A DNA stretch of 64,000 bases from Wyeomyia smithii (lineage: Eukaryota > Arthropoda > Insecta > Diptera > Culicidae): the NCBI RefSeq assembly GCF_029784165.1, contig NC_073695.1, forward strand, positions 98,933,485 to 98,997,484, read 5' to 3'. The notes under the pieces are model-generated. The model searched no databases. It was not told where the DNA came from and worked only from the letters and a program-made list of their open reading frames with translations. This document shows positions 1 to 12,082 of the stretch, in pieces (the first letter of the stretch is position 1; every line of letters begins with the position of its first letter). Both the position numbers and the translations under genes were made by a program.

Positions 1-736
1 GAATGTTAGTCAACATTGCGCTTTGAGAAGAGATCTGGCACCTCTGACATATGAAACCCAGTTGCCGAATTGGCGATTTTTTTCACCGCGAATCTCTTCC
101 TCTGAGTATTTCTAGGTGAAACAGTATGTAAACTGCAGGGATACTATATGTGCAGATTTGCTGCGAAGTGCAAATGTTGATCAATTAGCAGATATTTGTA
201 GTTGACAAGCCTCCGTGTGTTTTACGTAAATTTCCTTAAAATAAGTGAAGTTTTACGTAGACATGCGAGCGTAATTTTCTCGATCTTCGGTCGAATCATT
301 TCCGGAAATGTAGTTTTGCCGTTGAAAAAAAACCTAAATTAATACACCTAGGGGTGTGATCTGGTCTTTCTCATATAAAATCTATTATATGTTAAAATCT
401 ATTAGCACATACGTTTTAACTCTTGGAATAAATTACAGCCTGATAATAATAAAGAACAATTTTTTGTTTCGATAGATATAATAATATTTTGGTAACCAAC
501 TACGCAACTGTATTCGACTGTTGGGTATTTTAGAAACCGGAATGATGCCTGAAGATCGGGAATGGGCCTTAGAACTGTAGGGAACGGTTGAAACGCATGG
601 TAAATGCCCAAAGGTGTGAGTCCTGACTAGAATTAAAATTCGATATTTTCTCGTCTCAGGAATATGCTACTACAACTACCCCCTGAATAATAAAACAAAA
701 AAGCTTTCAACGGCAGCGACAACTGTATGTCGTATA
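1..736. other. Intergenic, no gene recognised
   Basis: AT-rich sequence with no convincing coding region on either strand. The longest open frames are under 70 codons and show no recognisable motif. Confidence 0.5.
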
Positions 737-1074
737 CAGTAAGGTCGCTTTTTACGCGGTTTTTTTTTTACACGGGTTGCTTTCCTCCATTACTCAAAAA
801 CGGTACAAGATATCGACCTCATTTCAATCACGTTTTCCGTTTTAGGCCACGAGTGATCATATATCAGTTTTAAAAATAAATCAATTTTTGGTGTAAATAC
901 TCAAAATTTGAAATATTGAATTTTGTTCTCTAGATTGGCCACTATCATATTCAAACGAGGTTTTAACGTTTTAGGACGGTTTTCTTTGTTATATTTGCAA
1001 CTCAAAAAAGTCGTTTTTTACGCGGACCCATACAAATTTGGAACACATCCCCCGCGTAAAAAACGACCTTAGTG
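737..1074. mobile_element. MITE, TACGCGG-TIR family, copy 1
   Basis: The left end reads CAGTAAGGTCGCTTTTTACG and the right end is its near-exact reverse complement (CGTAAAAAACGACCTTAGTG), giving inverted termini of about 23 bp around a 338-bp non-coding body. Two relatives occur at 8565-8754 and near 13290-13618. The copy at 8565 is flanked by TA on both sides, which suggests a Tc1/mariner-type TA target. Here the flanking TA is imperfect. Confidence 0.75.
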
Positions 1075-1490
1075 TGTATGAACGACTGTCGATATGTTCT
1101 AGATAACCCACTAGCACTAACATCGGCAGGTGCCAGTACTATGTTCATCCAACGCCGCGTACGGTCGGTGTTGACAATAAGAGGTAAACAATGTTCAAAA
1201 ATTTAAATAATAGTTCTTTAATTATTTTAATATGAGCTATGCCTACAAAAACTACATTTTCGTGAACCACAAATTAAGAGCTTTCGATTGATGTATATAT
1301 CATCGTTGTCCGATTCATTTGAAGCAAAATCATTTTCAGAGATGGCTTGACTCAGTTTTCTGAAAATTTCTCAGAAATTACTCAACCACAAATTACCACA
1401 AATTGGATTTCGAAACCACAAATTAACCACTAAATATTGGTGCTAAAAGAATTTTAAAAAAATACTTTGTCAAGCCATCTTGAAATGAGC
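1075..1490. other. Non-coding spacer with short direct repeats
   Basis: No gene seen. The 12-mer AACCACAAATTA or close variants appears near 1265, 1383 and 1426, so part of this stretch may be degenerate tandem sequence. Confidence 0.4.
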
Positions 1491-1528
1491 GGATTTGGCT
1501 TTATAAAAACACCGGCCGCAGCCGAGAG

Positions 1529-2739
1529 TAGGGATGGGAAATATCGACTAAAATGGCTATCGATAATTATCGATAAATTCCCTAATACCATCGATAACTA
1601 TCGATAGTTATCGATAGTTTGACAGCTAAGACCAGATGAAGAAAAACAACAAAGTGTTACTCCAGTTGTGGACAGGAACAATCAAGGATGGAAAAACTCG
1701 TATCGCATAACAATCATTTGGGTATCATTTCTGAACGTGCTATTTGAAAGCTTTCAATCCTAGCAAACCATCGCTATTAAAAGTTATACATTCTCAAGCT
1801 TGCAAGAGACAACTTAGAGCAAAGAAATATATGGTAGCTTTCTTCGATGATTTTGTTTCAGTATTGCCTGCTTTAGGCGGAGCGAGCAACATATAGCGAG
1901 TGTTTCACGAAAGAATCGTAAACGATTGCACTCAATCGATCGCAATGATTCTTTCAAATGTTGGTTGCTTGTAGGCGTAATTCGGCTACTCCACGTCGTG
2001 CTTTCACCGTGATATACCATGATGATTCTTAGTGATTTCAAGTATCAGATGCTAATGCACCATGCTACAATTTCCGTAAGCATTGATGATACCTATTTGC
2101 TCCGACAAGCAAACAATTGAACGCAATCTAACGTTCATTTGGATTCATAATTTTGTATCACTGGCGATAATATCTCAAAGCTTCTCGCGAAAATGTTGAA
2201 TGCGAGTGAACTTGGATACAATATATACTATCGTGTTTGAATCATTCAGTCTCCTTCTATGGTATTCGACACTCTTAGAAGCGAAAAACAATCAGCAGCG
2301 TTTCTATGGAAAACTTGTACGCGAGTGGAAATAGTTGAACGATAACTGATAAATCAAAGAACACATTTGCATGAAATATTGCTGGTGAGTGAACTTTTCC
2401 ATGCTTGGGAACAATATTTAAAAGTTTATTCGCACACATAATTCGCACTTAAGCAACATCTCGTCGGTGTCCGTGTAAGGTAGAGTGAGCGAAAATGAGT
2501 ATCCTTTAATTTTCTAACAATTTTAAAGAGGATTTCATGTGAGAGCGAACAATCATCGAATTCTCTTTAAACAAAGGCAAGGCCGATATTTTTTTTCAGT
2601 TCTGGCATCATTGTGGAGTATAAATGCCAATGCGAGGAAAATATCAATAACTATCGATAACGCGGAAAGCTTAAGCGCTCTATCGATAGCCGGCAGCTAT
2701 CGATACTATCGATAATTATCGATAGGTTTCCCATCCCTA
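1529..2739. mobile_element. Non-autonomous hAT element inserted in the left arm
   Basis: The termini are TAGGGATGGGAAA and TTTCCCATCCCTA (inverted). They are flanked by the 8-bp direct repeat GCCGAGAG at 1521-1528 and 2740-2747, the target duplication size of the hAT superfamily. Both subterminal regions are crowded with copies of ATCGATA, plausible transposase-binding repeats. The interior of about 1.2 kb has no transposase that I can recognise. The uninterrupted site is present in the opposite arm at 5586-5593. Confidence 0.88.
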
Positions 2740-4600
2740 GCCGAGAGTTTCAACTTCGAGAAAGCATCTCGACAACACGCTCGCCTGCTTGTCCTAGCGC
2801 GAGTTTTGATGTTTTCAATCAAACCTATCTCGCTTTGACAAAGGAGTGCGAGGTCGCAAAAGCACTTGTTTACTTGTTGATTTAATGGTCATTTAGGATG
2901 AATCCTATATGGTATTTTGCAAGTGCAAGAAATAATTCGTATGCTTTGTGCCGTCAGCGCCGTCAGCAATAAATCAACAACTATTGTTAGCGCTGAAATT
3001 AAACGATCATTCAAATTAACGATAAATATTGATAACTTTTCCATCTGTAGATTTGGCCGTGGAATTTTAACAAATTAGACGGTGACTGGACTATTTGGCA
3101 TTAATCCTAGAACAGAATACTTTTTGTTTTGTATGGCGTCTGATTATAGAGAAATGTGGTTGAATTAGTTTACTATAGCGTTTGACGGCATTTGCGGGAA
3201 GCCCCAAAGAGAGTAATGTTTGATATTGATAATTTGTGGAACATAAAAATATGCAAGAGTAGAAATTTTTCCGAATATATTTTCTAAATTTTTTTTTCAC
3301 TTGGTTAATTTTTCGAATGGATAAAATTATTGTTCAAAATATTGTCGAAGAAACCATACCGATCGAATAAACCGTTCCACAGTGTTTTATTTTGCCGTTT
3401 TCGTGTGATTGGATAAATAGAGAATCAAATGTTGATTATAACTATAATGTATGTTCGGAGATGTTTCAAGATATTCAAAAATGCATCTTTCGATGTAGGA
3501 AGATGAGTGATCAATCCACCTAAAAGTGAGATAGAAAATTTACTTTTTCATCAGATTGAGATAGATACTTGATGTCTCCGGCAAAATTTTAGGTGATCTA
3601 AAAACAAGAAACATGGCCGAAGACATCATGTTTCTATTGCTTACATATTATGAGCAACATAAAGTTTTCTATTAAGAGGTACTAAAAATCACAATTTTCA
3701 TTATAACTTTTTCTCAGATTTTTCCGAGTTTTCAAACCTTCTACAAAGATATCAGTCATCCAAAAATGCATGTTTATGCAGAACATTGTTTTTTATCTCC
3801 CAAAACAGGAACTTTTTCTCTGCTCGTCCCTTTTGAGATCGGGTAAGAAGAATAAATGGAATTTGAAAAAAAGCTAGTATTTTCATCCACGCCTACATTA
3901 CTAAAAAAAATAATTTAAATTTAAAAATTTAAATTTATTTCTAACATATTCATCAATTTTTTTTACCCTTACCAAAGCATGCATGCAAGTTTAACCAAAG
4001 ATCATTTAGTGCCACCTTCGAAACTCAAAACTCTCCATTTTAAAATTTTTGTATATAAAAAGCGACATCAAATAGCTTTGTAAAACAGGCGGAGAGGCTG
4101 CTTACATACTGTTACATACAAAAGTTTGTGCCTTTTATTGAAAGTCTTAAGATAGTTATTTTATCGTACGGATTTGCCACTTGCGTAAAATTGCGTTATT
4201 TGGAGATGATTGAGGTGAAAATCTCTCCAAAAATATCGAAATATGTCAAAAAACTTTTTTATTTTGGGAGATATAAAATAACAATGTTCTGCATAAACAT
4301 GCATTTTTGGATGACTGATAACTTTGTAGAAGGTTTGAAAACTCGGAAATATCTGAGAAAAAAGTTATAATGAAAATTGTGATTTTCAGTACCTCTTATT
4401 AGAAAACTTTATGTTGCTCATAATATGTAAGCGATAGAAACATGATGTCTTCGGCCAAGTTTCTTGTTTTTAGATCACATAAAATTTTGCCGGAGACATC
4501 AAGCATCTATATCAATCTGATGAAAAAGTAAATTTTCTATCTCACTTTTAGGTGGATTGATCACTCATCTTCCTACATCGAAAGATGTATTTTTGAATAT

Positions 4601-4867
4601 TGTGCATTTAAATAAAACTTATCAAAACGTCGCTGATAAACTGACAGTCAGGCACAATCAGATGCTTATTTTTGTTGTTCTCGCAACACTGCAACCATCT
4701 CAGCCGCCACTGCGCTGTCAGTCCGACTTACAAAAACAAATACATTGAATTCATTCCCGCAGTTCATGTTGTGTGAACACGCAGTTGCTCTATGTGTTTG
4801 AAAAGTCGGAAGAAAGTTCGGAAGTCGGAAGTCCGACTTCCGAACTTTAATTTAGTGCTGGCGCCAC
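4601..4867. mobile_element. 267-bp insertion in the right arm
   Basis: Relative to the left arm (around 3470-3480) the right arm has 267 extra bases, with AATAT on both sides (4596-4600 and 4868-4872) that could be a 5-bp target duplication. The ends TGTGC and GCACA/CCACA are at best very short inverted termini. The insert contains a palindromic stretch around GAAGTCGGAAGTCCGACTTC (about 4819-4838). Family unknown. Confidence 0.55.
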
Positions 4868-5623
4868 AATATCTTGAAACATCTCCGAACATACATTATG
4901 GTTATAATCAACATTTGATTCTCTATTTATCCAATCACACGAAAACGGCAAAATAAAACACTGTTGAACGGTTTATTCGATCGGTATGGTTTCTTCGACA
5001 ATATTTTGAACAATAATTTTATCCATTCGAAAAATTAACCAAGTGAAAAAAAAATTTAAAAAATATATTCAGGAAAATTTCTACTCTTGCATATTTTTAT
5101 GTTCCACAAATTATCAATATCAAACATTACTCTCTTTGGGGCTTACCGCAAATGCCGACAAACGCTATAGTAAACTAATTCAACCGCATTTCTCTATAAT
5201 CAGACGCCATACAAAACAAAAAGTATTCTGTTCTAGGATTAATGCCAAATAGTCCAGTCACCGTCTAACTTGTTAAAATTCCACGGCCAAATCTACAGAT
5301 GGAAAAGTAATCAATATTTATCGTTAATTTGAATGATCGTTTAATTTCAGCGCTAACAATAGTTGTTGATTTATTGCTGACGGCACAAAGCATACGAATT
5401 ATTTCTTGCACTTGCAAAATACCATATAGGATTCATCCTAAATGACCATTAAATTAACAAGTAAACAAGTGCTTTTGCGACCTCCCACCCCTTGCCAAAG
5501 CGAGATAGGTTTGATTGAAAACATCAAAACTCGCGCTAGGACAAGCAGGCGAGCGTGTTGTCGAGATGCTTTCTCGGAGTTGAAACTCTCGGCTGCGGCC
5601 GGTGTTTTTACGAAGCCAAATCC

Positions 5624-7889
5624 CTCGATTCCGGTGTTCGCCGAAGTTTGAAACACCCGTGGCGAAAATGAAAAACAGCCACTGCCACCGGTGGTTCGGC
5701 TATCGCTCTGCGTGTTGTCGATTCAACACTAGCGTGGTTTGGACATGGCTGGGGAGTGTCAACTTGTACTTTAGCATACTAACCCCTTCAGACAGGCGAT
5801 GTGCAGTGGCAACGAACAAGAACTCCTATTTACATCTGGACGGTGCCGCTGTAGCAGCCATCTGGCTAATTCTATGTGATTAAGTCCTACACTTTTCTGT
5901 AGCAGATTGTAGCCGGTTTCATCGTGTATTGCTAATATGTTTTCATACTGGAAAGAAGAAGAGAAAAACAGGTATTATAAATCAACTGGCTTTTTCAATC
6001 GATATAGTCAGAGCAATTAGACGCAATTAAACCGACGACGACGCTTGTTGTTAGGCTGAACGATTTGAAAAATGCGCATATTGAAATTTGTACCTACAAT
6101 CGGAGCACTACTTTACCTAATGCAAGGGAGTACTTCCATGCAACATGACGAGATTTTATTTTTTTTTTTTTTCATTTCCCGCTTGACTGGAACGTTTTGA
6201 TAACAGTTGTCAGCAACTTCCAGTTGTCAACAACGCCCAATAAAGAGAGTAGATTATTTATGCACAGAGTTTTATTTGATTCCAATTGAGTGATTTTACT
6301 GTTTCAATTTGGTTTCAAATCTCAACGCTTCATCATTTTTTATATTTTTTAATCAGATTTATTCGTTCCTAATGTTTTTTTGGTAGAATAATATTTTTCA
6401 TATTTCAGCACGCACTAAAATTGATATTTTTGATCAAAATGTGAAAAATTTGATTGATTTTTTTTTCATTTGTTTATGATAGCGAACGTTGTTAAATTTA
6501 TTGGATAGACAAGTGAGCCAAAAAAATGAAATCGTGTCTTACGGTAAGTCATCAACTAAGATAAAAAAGATAATGTAAAAGCGTGGACAGATGTACTATG
6601 GGGAAAATTATACTTCATCAAACATAACCACATACCATCCCGTGAAAAGTATTGAAGGCTCTCTTGAAAAAATATTAGCATAAACGACTTGTTTCATGAT
6701 CAGAAATGAATTTCAATGTTTCGCTAAAATTTCATTCAATCAAATAATCCGAAAGACCCCCAAAAAGCAAACTGAAAATCGTCAATCTACAACTTTGAAC
6801 GATGTTGATCACGTCAAATGCTTAGATCCCAGCTGAAAACCGTGCTTCCCGATCGTGTTTACAGCACAGAGCAGCGTCCCCCCTACAAATTTAGTCTCAT
6901 CTGCAGAGTTCAACACGAGATCCATAGCAATGAAAACATCAATGCCGTCAACTAGAACTAGTCACCAGAGAGGCAGCAAAGAGATCAGTCACTTAGTCAT
7001 GAACGTTAAAAGGTGTTGAAAGCGGAACGGGGTGATAGAATTGAACACTTCTAATTGTAAGTGGCATCTACAATCGACGATGTCCATTCAGAGCCGCCCT
7101 TCTCTGGATGATGGTGCATAATAGCGCGGCGCCCAATGAATGAGATCAGGTCACGTAGTGTGATAACGGGCGGCAACAAAATGTTCTCGACTCTCGGTTA
7201 TTGCGTCAAAGCCCGCAGCTGATTAGAATATTTCTCACTGTTTAGTTTTCAAGTAATACACTGACACCAGAGCTGCGGAAAGTCAATATCATACTACTGA
7301 CATTACGCCAAAATGATGCAACACAAGAATCAGCCAACAACGATGCATGGTTCATTACAAAAGAGTTTACGATGTTATAATGATTCTCTTAGCGTCAACT
7401 CTCACTCTCATTTTTTTCTTTCTATCTTTCTCGATCATTCGGGTATGGCTGTACTGAGATTGAACCAGCAGAAATATCAAGTTCATTTTGACAGCATGAT
7501 GTTATGAGGATAGCAAACATAAAATCAATGATTTTTCTTCAATTGATATGTATGATATTGGTATATGGTCGGCGTGCGATCAAACCGAACTAAGCGCCGT
7601 TTTCTCAGATTGAGTTATTGACACCCAGCGGATATGAGAAGTAATAATCTATCTATTATGAAGTAACGAAATCGTTTGAGCATTTGATAACGATATTATA
7701 ACAAAAATTCTCTGTAACAGCTTGTACACAGCAATTGCGGCGGTAAATGTTTTTCGACGCTTGGTTCGGTTTGGCTGCACGCCGACTAAAAGCATTGTCA
7801 ATAAACAACTATTACTTCGTTTTGTAACTGAGCGTGTTTTAGCTTGGTACATTTTGAATCTGTATGATCATTCATTTTTATTCTCAGTA
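5624..7889. other. Intergenic, no gene recognised
   Basis: About 2.3 kb with no supported coding sequence. It has a poly-T run near 6160 and only short random open frames (for example 5602-5883 plus and 7313-7507 plus), none with known motifs. Confidence 0.45.
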
Positions 7890-8279
7890 GCAGACTTCCC
7901 GTGCACGCGCTTTTTTTTCAGGCGACGAGAGAAATCTTTCTCTCGCTCGTAGAATTTCCATGCATGTGCGACGAGACGAGACACGTCACATGCAATTTGC
8001 AGGTTGCTCTTTCGCTTCTCTTTCGGTTCGGATTGCGATGCGCAAGGCGATGTTTCATCGCACTACGAACTGAGCGAGACGCCCGTACTGTACATACTTG
8101 ATACAGCTCGTGCGCTACAGCTCGTGAGACTTTCTCGTGTACACAGACTTCCTGTACACGCGCTGAAACGACGAGAGGTTTCTTTTCTTTTTTTTTCTTC
8201 GGTAAGAGACTGCGGCGCACCACACGTTGTCTTATCGCTTTACGAACTGAGCGAGACGCCCGTACTGTACCTTAGTGAA

Positions 8280-8430
8280 ACTGTATATTAGAGAAATGAC
8301 AAAGCACTCACCGTTGAGGAAACTGTCAACATCAAAACGGGCGAGCTGTATAATTTTGCATTGCCGTTATCCGTTTTGATGTTGACAGTTGCCTTAACGG
8401 TGAGTGTCTCTGCGTCTCTCTGGTGTATAG
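8280..8430. mobile_element. Palindromic MITE, CTCACCGTT family, copy 1
   Basis: Inverted arms of about 60 bp (…CACTCACCGTTGAGG… and …CCTTAACGGTGAGTG…) share TGTCAACATCAAAACGG and its reverse complement around a short GC-poor loop. A much better preserved copy lies at 63248-63423. The whole unit can fold into one hairpin. Confidence 0.8.
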
Positions 8431-8564
8431 GCTGCCTACCGTACCTACATACGATATATGCCGTCAGACCCTTCTGAAGGTGTATTAATCGGAAGAATTC
8501 ATAAAACTATATTACTACGATCAGATTATCACGAACCTTCAGAACCTGATTTGCAATAGCTATA

Positions 8565-8754
8565 CACTAAGGTCGCTTTTACGCGGTTTTTTTACGTGGA
8601 TTCCGGAATTTACGCGGTATTTTTTTTTTCTTGCGGATTTCGGTTCCTCTTCACTCGGATTGCAGAATTTACGCGGGTTTTTTTTACGCGGATTCCGGAT
8701 TTTACGCGGTTTTTTACGCGGCATGTATCCCCCGCATAAAAAGCGACTTTAGTG
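8565..8754. mobile_element. MITE, TACGCGG-TIR family, copy 2 (TA target)
   Basis: It starts CACTAAGGTCGCTTTTACGC and ends with the inverted GCATAAAAAGCGACTTTAGTG-like terminus, 190 bp in all. It is flanked by TA on both sides. Internally it is a series of TTTACGCGG-like units separated by poly-T. Confidence 0.8.
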
Positions 8755-9501
8755 TACTCAATTCGAAAATTCTATCCAACATCAACATGTACTAGAAAAT
8801 ATGAACAATTTCAATGGTTTTACTATTTTTAACTCCCGAAAAACTTATGCTGTAATTTCAAACCACATATTTATCCATAGAACTACAAAACAGAGTTCTA
8901 TCATAATATAGTCAATGACATCTAAACCGACGAAAGGAACACTTCTGTTAACCAACACTCTGCATCCGGTGCATTTTCGTACCGTTAGCATAATAAGTAT
9001 AGTAACAAAACGTTCTTATTTCATGTTAACAAAAGTCGGATGAATTAATCATAGAATTTTGAATTGATAAATGAATGAACTAGGTTATATCATTGATAAT
9101 TCTAACGGTGTTTTGATGCATGCTGCTACAACACCGTAAATGAAAAAAACATAAAATGCCCTGCCTGTTTCCTTCTGCGCAAAATCAATTTCCTTCTCGC
9201 ACCATTAGCACAAAGCAACATGCGAGGCAAGCTCGCGAGACGAGCTCACGAGAATTTGCACGCAAGCTGTCTCAAGTACGCGACGCCCATGCACCGCACT
9301 CGTTAAGTTGAGAGACGAGATATCTTCGTGTACGTCGCAATAAAAATTCCCATGCGACGAGACATGGCTCGTACGAATGGTAAGTTTTCTCGCTCGCACG
9401 CTGCACACAGCACGAAGCGACTGAATGAGAAACGAGACTTGTAGCGCAAAGCACACTGTCTCTTCTTTGTGCGAGCGAGATTTCAGGAAGTCTGCTCAGT
9501 A

Positions 9502-10932
9502 GAGAATATGCTTCTTCATAACACCAATTGTAATAATAAGAATTCTATTAATATTTTTCAAATGATCTAATATCTGAAAAATTTTTTTTTTGCATTTTTA
9601 TTTGTTTTTTGACAGCATGAGTTTATTAATTTGATTCTTGAATATTGTGCTTGTTGTAGGTTGAACTAAAGACAGTGTTAGTTCGCGGCAAAAAATGAAT
9701 CGCGGGTAGCAAATCAGAAAACTTTTAAATATGTATGGGTATGTATATTTATATACAGATCCTGTTAAATTTTGGCACGGTTCAACTTTGAAACTGTTCA
9801 ATTTCAGTCCGGAACGGTTTTGCTTTTCTCCTAGTATTCATTTATATTTTATTTTAACGAAGAGGATGGCCGGAGTTAATCGACTAGTTTCGAATATATG
9901 GCCGGAATATGTTTCAGTAACATGGTAACGATGATCAAAGCAGTGCTTAGAAGTGCTCAAAATCCAAGGGAATGTTATGGTAGCCTTCAAGCGTTACGAA
10001 CATCTATTTCTGTACCGTTTATCCCAAAACTACTTTCTCTGCTGTCACAGTTTGCTTCACTTTGTTTTGGGAAACAATTAACGTACTAAATATCACTCAG
10101 AATATCACATACCATGTAAAAACCTTAAGAAATTGTTCAAAACTGTCTGATATGCTATCAATAATTGCAGTCAACATTTAGCCGGTTTGCCCGAATCAAC
10201 ATAAGAGAAGGGTAAACTGACCATTTTTCGGGTGCCAGTGCCAGTGATGTTGGTAACGCGTCAAATGTATGGTAGCTGACAGTAATGCCATCCCCGTGTC
10301 AAAATCCTACCATGCCTCTCATTGAAAAATGTAAAAATGCGGACCTGTTCCGGTTGTGTTCCGAATACTCGGTTGTTGTGCCAGCCCATCAAGCGACACC
10401 TATAACCACTGGTTCGAAATTATAAACCTAGTTCATTGGTGGACATATCTTGAGTTGGGATCGTCACGGACCGCAAAGCAGATCAAATTTAAAAAATTTT
10501 GATAGCAACAAACTTCAAGCTGGCACTGACATAATCACGCTACTGAATCGATTTTTGATATTCCAAAAATCACCTTTGCATTTGCATTGCAGTGATATTT
10601 CCGAGTGAACTCTGTATATTCACGACGATTGACAATTAGAACCCGAAAATGGCAACAAAAGAGACAAGATATTGAATCACTTGTCGGATCTCCACGCGTA
10701 CTGTGATGGTTGCCGACTATTCATGAGAGAAAGAAACGAGTGCGATGATATTTTCTCTCTCGTCATAGTCAGCATGTTGCTTGGATTAATCGCAGCTCTG
10801 ACTGACACAAAGGACAGCATTACAGTAATCGTCATCACCGTCGTTGCGATAGACCCACTAGGGCTCAATTCGCAGTTCGCAGTGCCTATTCGAAAGTTTA
10901 CTGTATGTGCGTATGTACTGTCGTTTTGCTTA
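9502..10932. other. Intergenic, no gene recognised
   Basis: No coding sequence with recognisable motifs. Open frames are at most about 90 codons (10672-10944, plus), overlap antisense frames, and look random. Confidence 0.45.
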
Positions 10933-10941
10933 TGTCGGGAA

Positions 10942-12073
10942 TAGTGATGTCCGATTACTTCTCGATTAATCGAGTTAATCGATTAATTGCGAAAATATTC
11001 GATTAATTTTTAATCGATTAACCGACTTTTCGATTATTGAATAATCGAATAGTTGACCCCGATTATTGTTCGATTATAGTTCAACTTTGTCCAAAAATGG
11101 GAAAATTGGTGATGCCAGCGGTGAAGAAAACACAGATTCAAACGCTTTATAAAATACCGTTGAAATACATGCCAGTTCTAGGAACATCCGTTCCTTCAGA
11201 AGTCTATTCAGCAAAGCCGGTCAAACGATTACAAAGCTGCTAAATCGGCTCCCAAGACCCCAACTAGAAATGTTCCTAATCTAACAGTCGATAGGAAAGC
11301 ATGCATGGTTCTACTAACGGCACCTACTCACGTCACAGGGTGTCTAGGGACATTCATTGTCATTCAAATGTTTAGCATTTTGGAAATAAACGTTTCTTTT
11401 CTGGCTTTTCAAACGTTAACAAGTGAATTTATATGGTGGTTCCTATTTATTGATTCGTTTGCCCCATGTTTAGGATATAGGATTCGATCACTTAAATCTA
11501 GTGTAAAGTTTTTCGTACAGCAAAATCACTTGCAAACGAGTGCACAATTGCAAAACTGAAGAATTAAATGAATCGGAATAATACTTTCTCGAAGATTCAT
11601 AAATGATTAGGTTAATTGAATTAATAAATATATTAAATAATGTGATTTCAAACCGAATAGCCAAAAAGTGTTTTGAAGAAAGTTTTAATATGTTGTAAAA
11701 TTGTACAATATTTTTTGCTGCAAAAAAGCAAAATTTAGGTGATACACTATTTAACACAGAATTTGCAGTAGAGATTCGATCATAGGCATGTTCGATGAAC
11801 CAACTTCGTACATCGAAATCAAGAGGTAGGCCACGGAATATTTCTAGAGCTTTCTGCCAGATTTGTCAGTAAACCAAGAAATCAAGTTTATTGGTAACTG
11901 ATTGTTGGTCAGCACTAACATTTTATTTTTGAACGTAGGGCTCACGCAATCAAATAATCGATTATCTCGATTAATCGAATATCTCGTCTCAGCTAATCGA
12001 GTCCGATTAGTGGGCACAAACAAAATAATCGATTAAAAATTAATCGATTGGTTGAAAAAATCGGACATCACTA
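10942..12073. mobile_element. hAT-type element with decayed transposase
   Basis: The ends TAGTGATGTCCGAT and ATCGGACATCACTA are inverted. They are flanked by a direct repeat TGTCGGGAA (10933-10941 and 12074-12082; 8-9 bp depending on how the terminus is cut). Both subterminal regions are filled with AATCGATTA-type repeats. A relic of the hAT dimerisation domain lies inside (11101-11290), which independently supports the assignment. This family differs from the ATCGATA-rich hAT element at 1529-2739. Confidence 0.88.
11101..11290 (+). pseudogene. hAT transposase C-terminal dimerisation region (relic)
   Basis: One frame reads LKYMPVLGTSVPSE. After a one-base shift the next frame reads LFSKAGQTITKLLNRLPRPQ. 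Together these match the order of the conserved hAT C-terminal signature (a hydrophobic stretch, then TSVPSER, then FSKAG and a downstream RNRL). Only this C-terminal piece survives; the catalytic core upstream is missing from the 1.1-kb element. The frameshift and truncation make it non-functional. Confidence 0.75.
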
Positions 12074-12082
12074 TGTCGGGAA

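Larger units (their letters stand above)
1491..5623. repeat. Long-inverted-repeat (foldback-like) element, ~1.1-1.4 kb arms
   Basis: Sequence from 1491 (GGATTTGGCT) matches in reverse complement the sequence ending at 5623 (AGCCAAATCC). The match continues inward to about 3805 on the left and 4261 on the right, leaving a spacer of about 450 bp. The left arm is interrupted by a hAT element (1529-2739) and the right arm by a 267-bp insertion (4601-4867). Apart from these, the arms differ by scattered substitutions. Matching 69-codon open frames lie in the two arms (3091-3300 minus, 5043-5252 plus) but match nothing I recognise. I saw no clear target-site duplication outside the arms, so the unit may be a foldback or long-TIR transposon, or an inverted duplication. 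Confidence 0.8.
7890..9495. mobile_element. DNA element with GCAGACTTCC termini and TCAGTA duplication
   Basis: The left end GCAGACTTCC (7890-7899) is mirrored by GGAAGTCTGC (9486-9495), and both are flanked by TCAGTA (7884-7889 and 9496-9501), a 6-bp direct repeat. The left part holds two diverged direct repeats about 180-250 bp apart (AGACTTCCYGTRCACGCGCT near 7892 and 8146; CGAACTGAGCGAGACGCCCG near 8063 and 8243). The right part (9190-9490) is GC-richer than its surroundings and rich in CGAGA motifs. Two MITEs sit inside (8280-8430, 8565-8754). No transposase is visible, so the superfamily is not assigned. Confidence 0.6.
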
